DNA from: Lachnospiraceae bacterium
Lineage (GTDB): Bacteria; Bacillota; Clostridia; Lachnospirales; Lachnospiraceae
NCBI GenBank assembly: GCA_900767585.1
Contig: CAAFZP010000097.1
Location: 30,003-94,002 of the forward strand
Length of the DNA stretch: 64,000 nucleotides
Direction of reading: 5' to 3'
Numbering within the stretch: the stretch's first letter is position 1; every line of letters begins with the position of its first letter. Under the pieces are notes generated by a model. The model saw only the letters and a list, made by a program, of their open reading frames with translations. It was not told the origin of the DNA and searched no databases. The position numbers and the translations under genes are program-made. Below, piece by piece: positions 27,412-36,234 of the stretch.

Positions 27412-29781
27412 TTATTTTTTCTTTATGGTTCTTACTTTCTCTTCAAATGCACTGACAAAATGTGCCACCTTCTCCTCTGTCCGAAGGTGTGCGTCGAGAT
27501 AAACTAATATCTCGCGCAGGGACTTCTGAGGGGAATACTGATAATTGTTCCGGATCAATCCGATATCCCAGCCTTCGGCTGCCCACGCGCTGTCCGCCGC
27601 TTCAAGCAGTGCAGCATCCTCGCAGATAACCTTGAGCTGTGTATCCACGCTGTAGCTATATGGGGACTTCACATCAAGATAGACGCGTGTCTGTCCGAAT
27701 ACATCCTCTACCGCCGAAGAGGTTGCAGCCAGAATGTCATAATAGCCTTCCTCCACTGCAAACTGTCCGAGATCCATATCATACGATGCGAGATCCCGGA
27801 TTGCAATCACGAAAGTTACATCCTTCTTCTCGCCCGGTGCAAGCATTACCTTCTCAAAGGCCTTCAGCTCCTTCTCCGGCTTTGAAAGTGTACTGTACGG
27901 ATCATGGATATAGATCTGTACAACCTCGCTGCCTGCAGCCTTCCCGGTATTCTCCACGCTTGTATGAACCTTGATCGCATCCCCGTCAACCACTGCATCG
28001 ATCAGCCTGCAGTCAAATGTCGTATATGACAAGCCATAGCCAAACGGATACCGTGGGCGAAGCTTCTTCTTATCATAATACCGGTAACCGACGTAGATAC
28101 CTTCGCCATAGGATACATGATACCCATCTCCCGGGAAATTCATGTATGTTGGCATATCTTCGATTCTCTCCGGAAATGTGATCGTCAGTTTGCCGGATGG
28201 ATTCACCCGTCCCGCAATCATATCGGAAAGTGCCTTTGCGCCTGCCATACCCGGAAGGAACGTTGCAAAGACAGCCTTTACATTGTCTGTATCAATCTCT
28301 CGCATATCGATCGGACCGCATGTATTTAATACTAAGATTACATTCTTACCCGCCTGTTCCAACCGTTTTAACACTGCCAGATCCTCATCTGCAAGTGCAA
28401 GCGTCTTGCGGTCATTTCCTTCCATGCCCGGTACGATACCGATTACAACCGCATACTCTGCCTGTGACTCATCAACCACATCAAAATACCTTGCAAATTC
28501 CGCTGCTACATCACCGTGACGGCTTGTATCGATGCCTGCAGAACCGGAACCGCACTCCAGCATCTGTGCATGTCCGCTGCCAAGCAGTGCGATCTTTGTA
28601 TGCTCTGCAAGAGGACAGGCTTCATTCTTGAGTAGCACGATTCCCTCGCATGTAGCCTCATATGCTGCCTCGTCTGTCTGCTTTATAATCTGCTCAACCG
28701 GAAGCTTGTCCACTTCTTCCTTCTTATAATTCTCGGTAATCCATTTGATCGCACGAAGTACACGTGCACATGCCTGATTGAGCTTTTCTTCTTCAAGTGT
28801 ACCATCTTTCACAGCATCACAGATTGCCTGTGTTTCGACCGGTCCCGGCATCGCAAGATCCGTTCCACCGGCCAGTGCCTTCACAGGATCCAAAACGGCA
28901 CCCCAGTCTGACATCACCATACCGTCAAATCCGAAATCCTGGCGCAGCTTCCCGTCCAACAGCCATTCATTTTCTGTACACCGCACACCGTTGATGCGGT
29001 TATACGCATTCATAACAGACTTTGTACCACCCTCTTTTACGCACGCACGAAATCCCGGGAAATAGATTTCTTCCAGTGCGCGCTTCGAGATCGTCTCATC
29101 AACACCTACCCGGTTTGTCTCCTGACTGTTCGCCGCATAATGCTTCACCGTCGCAGAGACACCATAGCTTTGGATTCCCTTCACAATCTCCGGTGCAAGT
29201 TTCGATACGACACACGGATCTTCAGAGTATCCCTCGAAGAGACGTCCGTTTCTTGGATCCCGCAGGATGTTGACATTTGGTCCAAGCAGAAAATGCACGC
29301 CATAGACACAGCACTCTAAGCCAAGCGCCTCTCCAACCTTGCGGATTACATCCGGATTCCATGTACAGCCAAGCAGGATGCCCGGTGGATAACAGCCCGG
29401 CGCATAATCCTTTCCCTGCAGGCGCACGTCCATATGCTTCTTGATCCAGCCATACAAGACCTTCTCATCTTCCGTAAGCTTCTCCGGCTCAAAATAATGT
29501 TCAATCACATGCACAAGTCTTGTACTTCCGATCATATTGACCGGCTTGCTTGTATCCGCGTCGATCAGCTTACGCTCCTCGGCATTCGACCAGTCCTCAT
29601 ACTCAGTCATATCACCAAATACCTGCTCCAGATTCATACCGGTAGCGCCATCCAGCATCTGCATCCGTGGTACGCCGAGACGGTCAATCCCATAACTTCC
29701 GAAGAAGGTTGCACCATTGACCAGATGTGCCTTCTCCTCCAATGTCATTTTCTCAATCAATTCATCAATATTCTTTGTCAT
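27412..29781 (-). CDS. Glycoside hydrolase family 3 beta-glucosidase-like enzyme
   Basis: A 789-residue GH3 enzyme without a signal peptide, so intracellular. The (beta/alpha)8 domain has LRDPRNGRLFEGYSEDP, VKHYAANSQE and the nucleophile Asp292 in GMVMSDWGAV. The alpha/beta sandwich follows (about 370-590), then a fibronectin III-like domain (about 600-700; IYIHDPYSTLSKPEKELKAFEKV), and an extra C-terminal 90 residues. Residues 51-120 form an insert seen in a subset of GH3 enzymes. It likely splits short beta-glucosides taken up by the cell; exact linkage and sugar are uncertain. Confidence 0.92.
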   Translation of the reverse strand: MTKNIDELIEKMTLEEKAHLVNGATFFGSYGIDRLGVPRMQMLDGATGMNLEQVFGDMTEYEDWSNAEERKLIDADTSKPVNMIGSTRLVHVIEHYFEPEKLTEDEKVLYGWIKKHMDVRLQGKDYAPGCYPPGILLGCTWNPDVIRKVGEALGLECCVYGVHFLLGPNVNILRDPRNGRLFEGYSEDPCVVSKLAPEIVKGIQSYGVSATVKHYAANSQETNRVGVDETISKRALEEIYFPGFRACVKEGGTKSVMNAYNRINGVRCTENEWLLDGKLRQDFGFDGMVMSDWGAVLDPVKALAGGTDLAMPGPVETQAICDAVKDGTLEEEKLNQACARVLRAIKWITENYKKEEVDKLPVEQIIKQTDEAAYEATCEGIVLLKNEACPLAEHTKIALLGSGHAQMLECGSGSAGIDTSRHGDVAAEFARYFDVVDESQAEYAVVIGIVPGMEGNDRKTLALADEDLAVLKRLEQAGKNVILVLNTCGPIDMREIDTDNVKAVFATFLPGMAGAKALSDMIAGRVNPSGKLTITFPERIEDMPTYMNFPGDGYHVSYGEGIYVGYRYYDKKKLRPRYPFGYGLSYTTFDCRLIDAVVDGDAIKVHTSVENTGKAAGSEVVQIYIHDPYSTLSKPEKELKAFEKVMLAPGEKKDVTFVIAIRDLASYDMDLGQFAVEEGYYDILAATSSAVEDVFGQTRVYLDVKSPYSYSVDTQLKVICEDAALLEAADSAWAAEGWDIGLIRNNYQYSPQKSLREILVYLDAHLRTEEKVAHFVSAFEEKVRTIKKK

Positions 29782-29817
29782 CTGTATGTACTCCTTATAA
29801 AATAAGCAGATTTTTTA

Positions 29818-30651
29818 TTATGCAGCAAGCGCAAAATATGCAATCACGGCGATGCCGAGAATAATACGATACACACCGAACACCTGAAAATCATGCTTCT
29901 TGATATAGCTCATCAGGAACTTGATCACTACAAGCGAAACAGCAAACGCAACGGCACAGCCGACAATCAGGATCACAAGCTCCGAGCTTGTGATTGCCAC
30001 GCTCATCTTAATTACTTTCAAAAGGGAATATCCGAACATAACCGGAACCGCTAAGAAAAATGTAAATTCAGCAGCTGCTACACGGGATACCCCGATCAGG
30101 AGTGCTCCTATAATCGTTGAACCGGAACGGGATGTGCCGGGCACGATGGATAACACCTGAAAAAGACCGATCAAAAACGCAGTCTTGTATGTGATATCCT
30201 CCAGCTTCTCCACCTTCGGTGTCCGTGTTTTGTTCCAGCGTTCCACGATGATAAAGACGATACCATAAAAGATCAATGCGCCCGCAATCACATACGGTGT
30301 CTCGAAATGCGCTGTGATATAATCATCAAACAGCAGTGTCACGATAGCGCCCGGTATGCAGGCAACAATCACCTTAAACCACAGAGAAAATGTCTCCTTC
30401 ACACAGACCGGTTTTGTCTTGTCTTTCATCTGGAATGGCCACATTTTTTTCCAGAACAACAGGATAACTGCCAAAATTGCGCCAAGCTGGATGACAACAA
30501 AAAACATCTCCTTAAACTCTTTGGATGCCTGAATCTGGATGAACTCATCCACCAAAAGCATATGTCCTGTACTGCTGATCGGAAGCCATTCTGTAACTCC
30601 TTCTACAATTCCTAAAAAAACAACCTTTAAAATTTCAACTATACTTAACAT
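29818..30651 (-). CDS. uppP: Undecaprenyl-diphosphatase (UppP/BacA)
   Basis: A 277-residue polytopic enzyme that recycles undecaprenyl pyrophosphate for wall synthesis and gives bacitracin resistance. Both family signatures are present: LGIVEGVTEWLPISSTGHM and LSIVPGTSRSGSTIIGALL. Seven or eight membrane helices. Start at 30651 follows GGAGGG; the longer frame to 30687 is rejected. It lies between the GH3 gene and a polyphosphate enzyme gene, all on one strand with short gaps. Confidence 0.95.
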   Translation of the reverse strand: MLSIVEILKVVFLGIVEGVTEWLPISSTGHMLLVDEFIQIQASKEFKEMFFVVIQLGAILAVILLFWKKMWPFQMKDKTKPVCVKETFSLWFKVIVACIPGAIVTLLFDDYITAHFETPYVIAGALIFYGIVFIIVERWNKTRTPKVEKLEDITYKTAFLIGLFQVLSIVPGTSRSGSTIIGALLIGVSRVAAAEFTFFLAVPVMFGYSLLKVIKMSVAITSSELVILIVGCAVAFAVSLVVIKFLMSYIKKHDFQVFGVYRIILGIAVIAYFALAA

Positions 30652-30711
30652 GGTTCCCTCCGGCAGAAGCGTTTGTATCCGAAACACCTCTGCATTTTTG
30701 ATTTTAATATT

Positions 30712-32196
30712 TTATGAATTTTTCTTTTTCTTAATCTGCTCTTCCATCGCCTGAATTACAATCTCCAACGCTTTTATACGCGCATATTTTTTATCGTTGG
30801 ATTCCAGAATATGCCAGGGCGCATACGTCGTATTTGTCTTTTGCAGCATCTCATTTACTGCATCCTCATAGAGATCCCATTTTTCCCGGTTCCGCCAGTC
30901 CTCCTCTGTGATCTTCCAGCGTTTTTCCGGCGTATTCTGACGAAGCGTGAACCGCTCTAACTGGGTATCCTTGTCAATCTGTACCCAAAACTTCACGATG
31001 ACGGCGCCCCAGTCATCAAGTTCTTTCTCGAACTCATTGATCTCGTTGTACGCCCGCTGCCAGTCGTTTTCCGAGCAGAAGCCCTCCAGGCGTTCCACCA
31101 TCACACGTCCATACCAGGTACGGTCGAAAATTGCGACATGTCCGCTCTTCGGCAGTCTGGTCCAGAAGCGCCACAGGAAATGCCGGTTTTTCTCGTGTGG
31201 CTCCGGGCTTGCAATCGGGTGAACCTCATAACCGCGCGCATCGAGAGCCGCAGCAATCCGCTTGATATTACCGCCCTTTCCGGCGGCATCCCAGCCCTCA
31301 TAAGCGATGATAACCGGAATCTTCTCACGATATAACACATTGTGCAGTTCTGACAACCGTTTCTGCAGCTTTTCGAGCTTTTCCTGATATTCTTCCTCTG
31401 AAAGTGACTTATTCAAATTCACCTCTGCAAGCTTCGGAATCGGCTCTATCGGAAATACATTCTGCAAGATTGGAACCGCATGTCCGGCATTTGCAAGTGC
31501 AGTCTCAATATTCTGGTTGATGCGCTCTAATATCTGCAGCTCTGCCCATTTTTTGCTCTTGGCATCAACTGCATACCACGGTGCATACGACTGGTTTGTC
31601 TGCTCCATATACGCCTGATAGACTTCTGAACATTTTTTATACTTTTTGTTCTGCCACAAATCTTCTTCGGAGACACGCCACGCCGTGTTCTCATCGGCAA
31701 GCAGTTCTTCCATCCGCTTCTTCTGCTCTTTCTCATCGATATAGAAGAAGAATTTCAGGATCGTATAACCATTGTCCGAAAGTGTCCGTTCAAACCGCTT
31801 GATACTGCGGATCTTCTTCTCAAAAGCGGCATCATCCAGCTGTTCATGCACACGGTCTCTCACGATTTCTTCCATCCAGCCGCCGTCCATGAACGTGAAC
31901 TGTCCATTCTCCGGAATCCGCTTGAAATACCGGTATAAAAATGGTTTCCGAAGCTCCGTCGGCTCCGGCTGATCCATCGTCTCGACACGGAAAAACCGTG
32001 GATCCATATTCTTTATGATCCGGCTTAACATACTGCCCTTTCCGGCAGCGTCAAAGCCTTCAAACAAAACCAGTACCGGAAGCTTTGCTTCTTTGACCTT
32101 GATCTGCAGCGCCGCAAGCTTCTCTCTCGCCACGGCCAATCTTTTGCCAAGCTCCGCATCCTGTGGTTTCGCGATTGATGCAATCATTTTCTCCAT
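30712..32196 (-). CDS. pap: Polyphosphate:AMP phosphotransferase (two PPK2 domains)
   Basis: A protein of about 494 residues with two tandem PPK2 folds, the Pap arrangement that phosphorylates AMP to ADP from polyphosphate. The C-terminal half has a full set: GWDAAGKGGNIKR (Walker A) and FDRTWYGRVMVERLEGF (Walker B-like lid). The N-terminal half keeps GFDAAGKGSMLSR, but the matching region reads FMDGGWMEEIVRDRV and so lacks the Asp-Arg pair, and is probably non-catalytic, as in other double-domain members. Start is uncertain: 32196 has AAGGGG at 9 bases; an ATG at 32229 and GTG at 32244 are also in frame. Confidence 0.88.
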   Translation of the reverse strand: MEKMIASIAKPQDAELGKRLAVAREKLAALQIKVKEAKLPVLVLFEGFDAAGKGSMLSRIIKNMDPRFFRVETMDQPEPTELRKPFLYRYFKRIPENGQFTFMDGGWMEEIVRDRVHEQLDDAAFEKKIRSIKRFERTLSDNGYTILKFFFYIDEKEQKKRMEELLADENTAWRVSEEDLWQNKKYKKCSEVYQAYMEQTNQSYAPWYAVDAKSKKWAELQILERINQNIETALANAGHAVPILQNVFPIEPIPKLAEVNLNKSLSEEEYQEKLEKLQKRLSELHNVLYREKIPVIIAYEGWDAAGKGGNIKRIAAALDARGYEVHPIASPEPHEKNRHFLWRFWTRLPKSGHVAIFDRTWYGRVMVERLEGFCSENDWQRAYNEINEFEKELDDWGAVIVKFWVQIDKDTQLERFTLRQNTPEKRWKITEEDWRNREKWDLYEDAVNEMLQKTNTTYAPWHILESNDKKYARIKALEIVIQAMEEQIKKKKNS

Positions 32197-32264
32197 ATCC
32201 CGTATCCCCTTTCGTATATCATGATTCATTTTTGAGCCGCACACCTTTCCTCATCCACATAGCA

Positions 32265-33545
32265 TCACGGCAAATCAACAAAATGGAACTTCTTTCTTCC
32301 CTGTGCATAATCATCGACGATATGACCATCGCCAAACAGTTTATATTTGTAGCTGAGCAGCCCCTCTAATCCGACCGGACCTCTCGCATGTAATTTACTT
32401 GTACTGATGCCGACCTCTGCGCCAAATCCATAGCGGTAGCCATCCGCAAACCGCGTAGAACAGTTCTGATATACCCCGGCAGAATCAACCATGCGCATGA
32501 AATGCAGCGCAGTCTCCTTGTTCTCGGTCACGATGCTGTCTGTGTGATGGGAACCATGCCGGTTGATATGGTCGATTGCCTCATCCACCGATTCCACAAT
32601 CTTCGCAGAGAGAATATAATCAAGGTACTCGGTATCATCGTCCTTCTCCGTCGCAGGTACACAATCTACCAGCGCCTGAATCTCCTTCGTTCCACGAAGC
32701 TCAACCTTCTTCTCCTTGAGTGCCTGTGCCAGCTTCGGAACCAGGTCCTTTGCGATATCCTTGTGTACGAGCAATGTCTCTACGGTGTTGCAGGCACTGA
32801 CATACTGTGTCTTCGCGTCTAATATGATTGGAATCGCCTTCCCGATATCTGCATCCTTATCCACATAGATATGACATATTCCATCCGCATGCCCCATAAC
32901 CGGGATATTCGTATGGCTCATAATATACTGTACAAATGCATTGGAACCGCGCGGAATCAGAAGATCCACCGACTCCTGACAGGTAAGCAGTTCGTTAATC
33001 TCACTTCTTGCTTCAAGCTGTAACATACAATGCTCAGGGAGTCCTGCTTTCCGTACCGCCGCATAGATCGTATCAAATAAGATCTTGTTGCTCTTAGCTG
33101 CTTCGCTTCCGCCCTTTAAGATCACACAGTTTCCACTCTTGATACAGAGCGCCGATATCTGCACGAGTGCGTCCGGTCTTGCCTCGAAGATGACACCGAT
33201 CACACCGATTGGACAGGTCTCGCGATACAGAGTAAGTCCCTCATCCAGCTCTCTCGCAAGCTTTGTCTGGAACAGTGGATCCGGCATCTGCACCAGATCA
33301 TGGATGCCGTTTATGACATCACGCAGCTTACCCTCATCGAATCTGAGGCGTTTTAAAACAGGAGCCGCAATTCCATCTGCCTCTGCCTGTTCCATATCCT
33401 GTCTGTTTGCTTCAAAGATTGCATCTTTATTATCTGTCAATGCTTTCGCAACCGCCAAAAGTGCCTGGTCCCGGAGCTCTCCGGTTGTTCCTGCCAGCTT
33501 TGGGCCTGCCAGCTTTACAAGTTCTGCCTGTTGTTCTATCGTCAT
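32265..33545 (-). CDS. proA: Gamma-glutamyl phosphate reductase
   Basis: A 426-residue NADPH-dependent reductase of proline synthesis (gamma-glutamyl phosphate to the semialdehyde). Evidence: PIGVIGVIFEARPDA, catalytic Cys in QYVSACNTVETLL, GSHHTDSIVTEN, and the end DGYRYGFGAEVGISTSKLHARGPVGLEGL. Start at 33545 has AAGGAGG just upstream; the 19 residues up to 33602 are not family-like. proB is not adjacent. Confidence 0.96.
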   Translation of the reverse strand: MTIEQQAELVKLAGPKLAGTTGELRDQALLAVAKALTDNKDAIFEANRQDMEQAEADGIAAPVLKRLRFDEGKLRDVINGIHDLVQMPDPLFQTKLARELDEGLTLYRETCPIGVIGVIFEARPDALVQISALCIKSGNCVILKGGSEAAKSNKILFDTIYAAVRKAGLPEHCMLQLEARSEINELLTCQESVDLLIPRGSNAFVQYIMSHTNIPVMGHADGICHIYVDKDADIGKAIPIILDAKTQYVSACNTVETLLVHKDIAKDLVPKLAQALKEKKVELRGTKEIQALVDCVPATEKDDDTEYLDYILSAKIVESVDEAIDHINRHGSHHTDSIVTENKETALHFMRMVDSAGVYQNCSTRFADGYRYGFGAEVGISTSKLHARGPVGLEGLLSYKYKLFGDGHIVDDYAQGRKKFHFVDLP

Positions 33546-33623
33546 ATGCTCCTCCTTACTGTGTATCTTGCCAATATCCTCTATCACACATTGTTTTTCC
33601 AACTATCTGTTTGTATTCTATAA

Positions 33624-34244
33624 CTACCGTATGAAATTCGTCTGGTTTGAGCGGTCTGCCACCGGTGGCACAATCCCCTTCTCCTTACCGGCCTCTAAAC
33701 ATTTTAATACCCACGCCATATTGTGTCCGAGATTACGCATCGTCTGCATGCCCTCGAGATCCTTCGCCGCATCCTCGGCACATCTTCCATGCACCTGATT
33801 CCAATAGGTCGATCCGACGGTGATCATCTGCGTGATACCGAAATATTTATTAAGCACATCAAACGTTGTCGCTGTACCGCCACGTCTGGCTACTGCCACC
33901 GAAGCGCCCGGCTTATGTGCAAAATGCTTACCGCTGCTGTAAAATACCCGGTCTAAGAACGACTGGATCCGTCCACTTGGATGCGCATAGTAAACCGGCG
34001 TACCGAATATGTATCCATCCGCGGCTTTTGCCTTCTCCACAAAGGCATTTACCGCATCATCCGAGAAGATACACCCATTCTCTGTGCACTGTCCACAGCC
34101 AAGGCAGTCTGCGACCGGGCCGCCGCCGATCTGAAAAATCTCGTATTCGATACCATCTTCCTCGAGTGCCTTTCCAACCTCGGTCAAAGCGGCCATCGTC
34201 GTTCCGTTGATATGGGAACTTCCGTTTAACATCAATACTTTCAT
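33624..34244 (-). CDS. Flavodoxin-fold NAD(P)H-dependent FMN reductase-like protein
   Basis: A 206-residue flavodoxin-like protein. The FMN phosphate loop is NGSSHINGTT, followed by CLGCGQCTENGC, a Cys-rich turn typical of iron-sulfur flavoproteins, then GTPVYYAHPSGRIQSFLDR, a substrate/FMN contact region. It probably reduces quinones, nitro compounds or disulfides; the substrate is unknown. Only three Cys are in the compact motif, so whether a 4Fe-4S cluster binds cannot be decided. Confidence 0.85.
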   Translation of the reverse strand: MKVLMLNGSSHINGTTMAALTEVGKALEEDGIEYEIFQIGGGPVADCLGCGQCTENGCIFSDDAVNAFVEKAKAADGYIFGTPVYYAHPSGRIQSFLDRVFYSSGKHFAHKPGASVAVARRGGTATTFDVLNKYFGITQMITVGSTYWNQVHGRCAEDAAKDLEGMQTMRNLGHNMAWVLKCLEAGKEKGIVPPVADRSNQTNFIR

Positions 34245-34289
34245 TTTATTTCACTCCTTATTCTAACGAATTCTTTATTAAATTAACAT

Positions 34290-35066
34290 TTATCCAAGCG
34301 CTACATCGAGCACCATCATCAGCGCAAAGCCAATCGCTGTCCCGATCGTTCCGATATTCGTATGCTCGCCTGCCTGTGCCTCCGGAATCAGCTCCTCCAC
34401 AACAACATAGATCATCGCACCGGCCGCAAAAGACAGAAAATACGGAAGGATCCGCGTCATCTGTGCCGCAAGCAGGATCGTCAGAAATCCGAACACCGGC
34501 TCCACTGCACCGGATGCCATGCCACACAAGAATGCTTTCGGCTTTCCCATTCCCTCGCCCTTTAACGGCATAGAGACAATCGCACCTTCCGGGAAATTCT
34601 GAATCGCAATTCCAAGCGACAGGGCAAATGCACCCGTGATCGTAATTCCCGCATTGCCTGCAAGCGCACCGGCAATCGTGACACCAACCGCCATGCCTTC
34701 CGGTATATTGTGCAGCGTGATTGCAAACAGCATCATCAGTGTCTTACTGATCTTCGTATGTACACCCTCCGGCTTATCACTGTTTAAGTGCAGATGCGGA
34801 ATCAGGGTATCCAATAACAATAAAAATGCGATGCCAAGCAAAAAACCAACCACCGCCGGCACCCACGCGATGCCGCCCTGTGCTTCCGTCATATCAATCG
34901 AAGGAATCAGAAGCGACCAGACCGATGCAGCGATCATCACGCCGGACGCAAAGCCGAGCAACGCTTTCTCAAGCTTCGGAGCAATCTTTTCTTTCATAAA
35001 AAATACCATTGCCGCGCCAAGTGTTGTTCCTATAAAAGGTATGCCAAGGGCAATCAATATATTCAT
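34290..35066 (-). CDS. ZIP family divalent metal transporter
   Basis: A 258-residue eight-helix transporter of the ZIP/GufA branch. The metal-binding helices carry HNIPEGMAVGV and QNFPEGAIVSMP, with the E/H pattern of bacterial ZIPs. It likely takes up zinc or related cations. AAGGAGG precedes the ATG. It has its own promoter and is separated from pdxK by a terminator. Confidence 0.93.
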   Translation of the reverse strand: MNILIALGIPFIGTTLGAAMVFFMKEKIAPKLEKALLGFASGVMIAASVWSLLIPSIDMTEAQGGIAWVPAVVGFLLGIAFLLLLDTLIPHLHLNSDKPEGVHTKISKTLMMLFAITLHNIPEGMAVGVTIAGALAGNAGITITGAFALSLGIAIQNFPEGAIVSMPLKGEGMGKPKAFLCGMASGAVEPVFGFLTILLAAQMTRILPYFLSFAAGAMIYVVVEELIPEAQAGEHTNIGTIGTAIGFALMMVLDVALG

Positions 35067-35095
35067 ATATGCCTCCTTATTTCATAGATATCCAT

Positions 35096-35124
35096 ATTAT
35101 ATACAAAATAGCCGGAATCGGCAA
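35096..35124 (-). promoter_or_regulatory. Promoter of ZIP transporter gene
   Basis: Minus strand TTGCCG, 17-base spacer, TATAAT. The -35 box abuts the T-rich end of the pdxK terminator. No clear Zur-type operator was seen. Confidence 0.72.
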
Positions 35125-35166
35125 CAAAGAATAAAGGATTGCACGGTCAAAACCAATGCAATCCTT
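35122..35166 (-). terminator. Terminator after pyridoxal kinase gene
   Basis: Ten-base stem AAGGATTGCA / TGCAATCCTT with a 13-base loop (35134-35166), then a T-rich stretch on the minus strand. Confidence 0.75.
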
Positions 35167-35197
35167 CCTTGGGGATTCAGATATAAGTCATACGCAT

Positions 35198-36034
35198 TTA
35201 TTTGTTCAATTCCGTCACCAGCATCGGCAATGCACGCTCAAAGCATACGCCATACCAGTGTCCGTCGTCTGTCTTCTTAATACTGTCCACAACGAAATCA
35301 GCAGCCATCTTTGCAGCTTCGAAAATCTTCTTTCCCTGCATCATCGCACCTGTAAAAGCTGCCGCATAACAGTCGCCGGTTCCATGTGAGCTCTTTGGCA
35401 CCTTCTCCGTAAAATAATATTCTGCTTTTTTCTCTGCGCAGTCATATACGACAACTCCGATTTTATCATCTTCGAAGCTGATGCCTTTTAAAACAATCTT
35501 CTTGCAGCCAAGCTTCGCAAGCGCCTCTAAAATCATCTGTACATACGCTTCATCCTGTCCTTCTAACCGCAGTTCACAGCCGGTCATAAATGCCGCCTCT
35601 GTGATATTCGGAAGGATAATATCCGCACTGCCACAGAGCTTTGCCATCTGTGCAACAAACGCATCATCAAATCCATAGTACAGGCTTCCGTTATCCGCCA
35701 TCGCCGGATCCACGATCAGAAGTCCGCCTTCCTTCACAACACGTTTTTTCAGATCATACACATATTCGATCTGCGTGATACTGCCGAGGTATCCGGTGTA
35801 CAGGCAGTCAAACCTGATTTTTTCTTTTTCCCAGTGATCCATAATGCCCGGGATATCCTCCGTCAGATCACGGAATGTATACCCGGTAAATCCGCCTGTA
35901 TGTGTGGACAGCACAGCCGAAGGCAGTATGATAGTCTCTACGCCACATGCCGAAATGATTGGCAGTGCGACTGTTAGGGAACACTGTCCCATACATGAAA
36001 TATCCTGAATTGTCAAAACCTTTTTATCTGTCAT
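35198..36034 (-). CDS. Pyridoxal/pyridoxamine kinase
   Basis: A 278-residue ribokinase-fold kinase of the PdxY/PdxK group, making pyridoxal 5'-phosphate from salvaged vitamers. Evidence: VLTIQDISCMGQCSLTVALPIISACGVET, LYTGYLGS, VDPAMADNG, and the anion-hole/catalytic loop SSHGTGDCYAAAF. The start is the ATG at 36034 with AGAGGTG upstream; the frame reaches a GTG at 36043. It faces a MocR/PdxR-like regulator, which fits vitamin B6 salvage under PLP control. Confidence 0.92.
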   Translation of the reverse strand: MTDKKVLTIQDISCMGQCSLTVALPIISACGVETIILPSAVLSTHTGGFTGYTFRDLTEDIPGIMDHWEKEKIRFDCLYTGYLGSITQIEYVYDLKKRVVKEGGLLIVDPAMADNGSLYYGFDDAFVAQMAKLCGSADIILPNITEAAFMTGCELRLEGQDEAYVQMILEALAKLGCKKIVLKGISFEDDKIGVVVYDCAEKKAEYYFTEKVPKSSHGTGDCYAAAFTGAMMQGKKIFEAAKMAADFVVDSIKKTDDGHWYGVCFERALPMLVTELNK

Positions 36035-36062
36035 GTTAAACACCTCTTTTTTATTTTCTCTA

Positions 36063-36091
36063 ACTATATAGTCACTTTGACCTTGTGTAAA
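36063..36091 (-). promoter_or_regulatory. pdxK-side divergent promoter
   Basis: Minus strand TTTACA, 17-base spacer, TATAGT. The -35 lies inside the left copy of the 9-base inverted repeat. Confidence 0.75.
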
Positions 36092-36129
36092 TCTCCAATT
36101 ATAAAATATCTAAAAATGTCAGATTTACA
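36086..36129. promoter_or_regulatory. Inverted repeat carrying both -35 boxes (candidate PdxR operator)
   Basis: Perfect 9-base arms TGTAAATCT (36086-36094) and AGATTTACA (36121-36129), 26 bases apart. Each arm contains the TTTACA -35 box of the promoter reading away from it, so one factor bound to both arms could control both genes. That a MocR-type protein binds here is inference. Confidence 0.65.
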
Positions 36130-36152
36130 AAAATATAAATATAGTTTATACT
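36124..36152 (+). promoter_or_regulatory. pdxR-side divergent promoter
   Basis: TTTACA, 17-base spacer, TATACT on the plus strand, leading to the MocR-like gene; -35 inside the right arm of the inverted repeat. Confidence 0.8.
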
Positions 36153-36188
36153 TTTTAAAAGAAAACATCCAATTCTATATAAAATAAC

Positions 36189-36210
36189 GGCATTTCCATC
36201 TTATAATGCC
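36189..36210. promoter_or_regulatory. Short inverted repeat in pdxR leader
   Basis: GGCATT (36189-36194) and AATGCC (36205-36210) with a 10-base spacer, between promoter and ribosome site of the regulator gene. Could be a second regulator site or a leader hairpin. Confidence 0.4.
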
Positions 36211-36234
36211 AGAACACAGAAAAAGGAGCTCATC

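Noticed and set aside
33085..33798. A 237-codon plus-strand open frame
   Set aside because: Antisense to proA and the flavodoxin-like gene; Ser/Phe-rich translation typical of a shadow frame.
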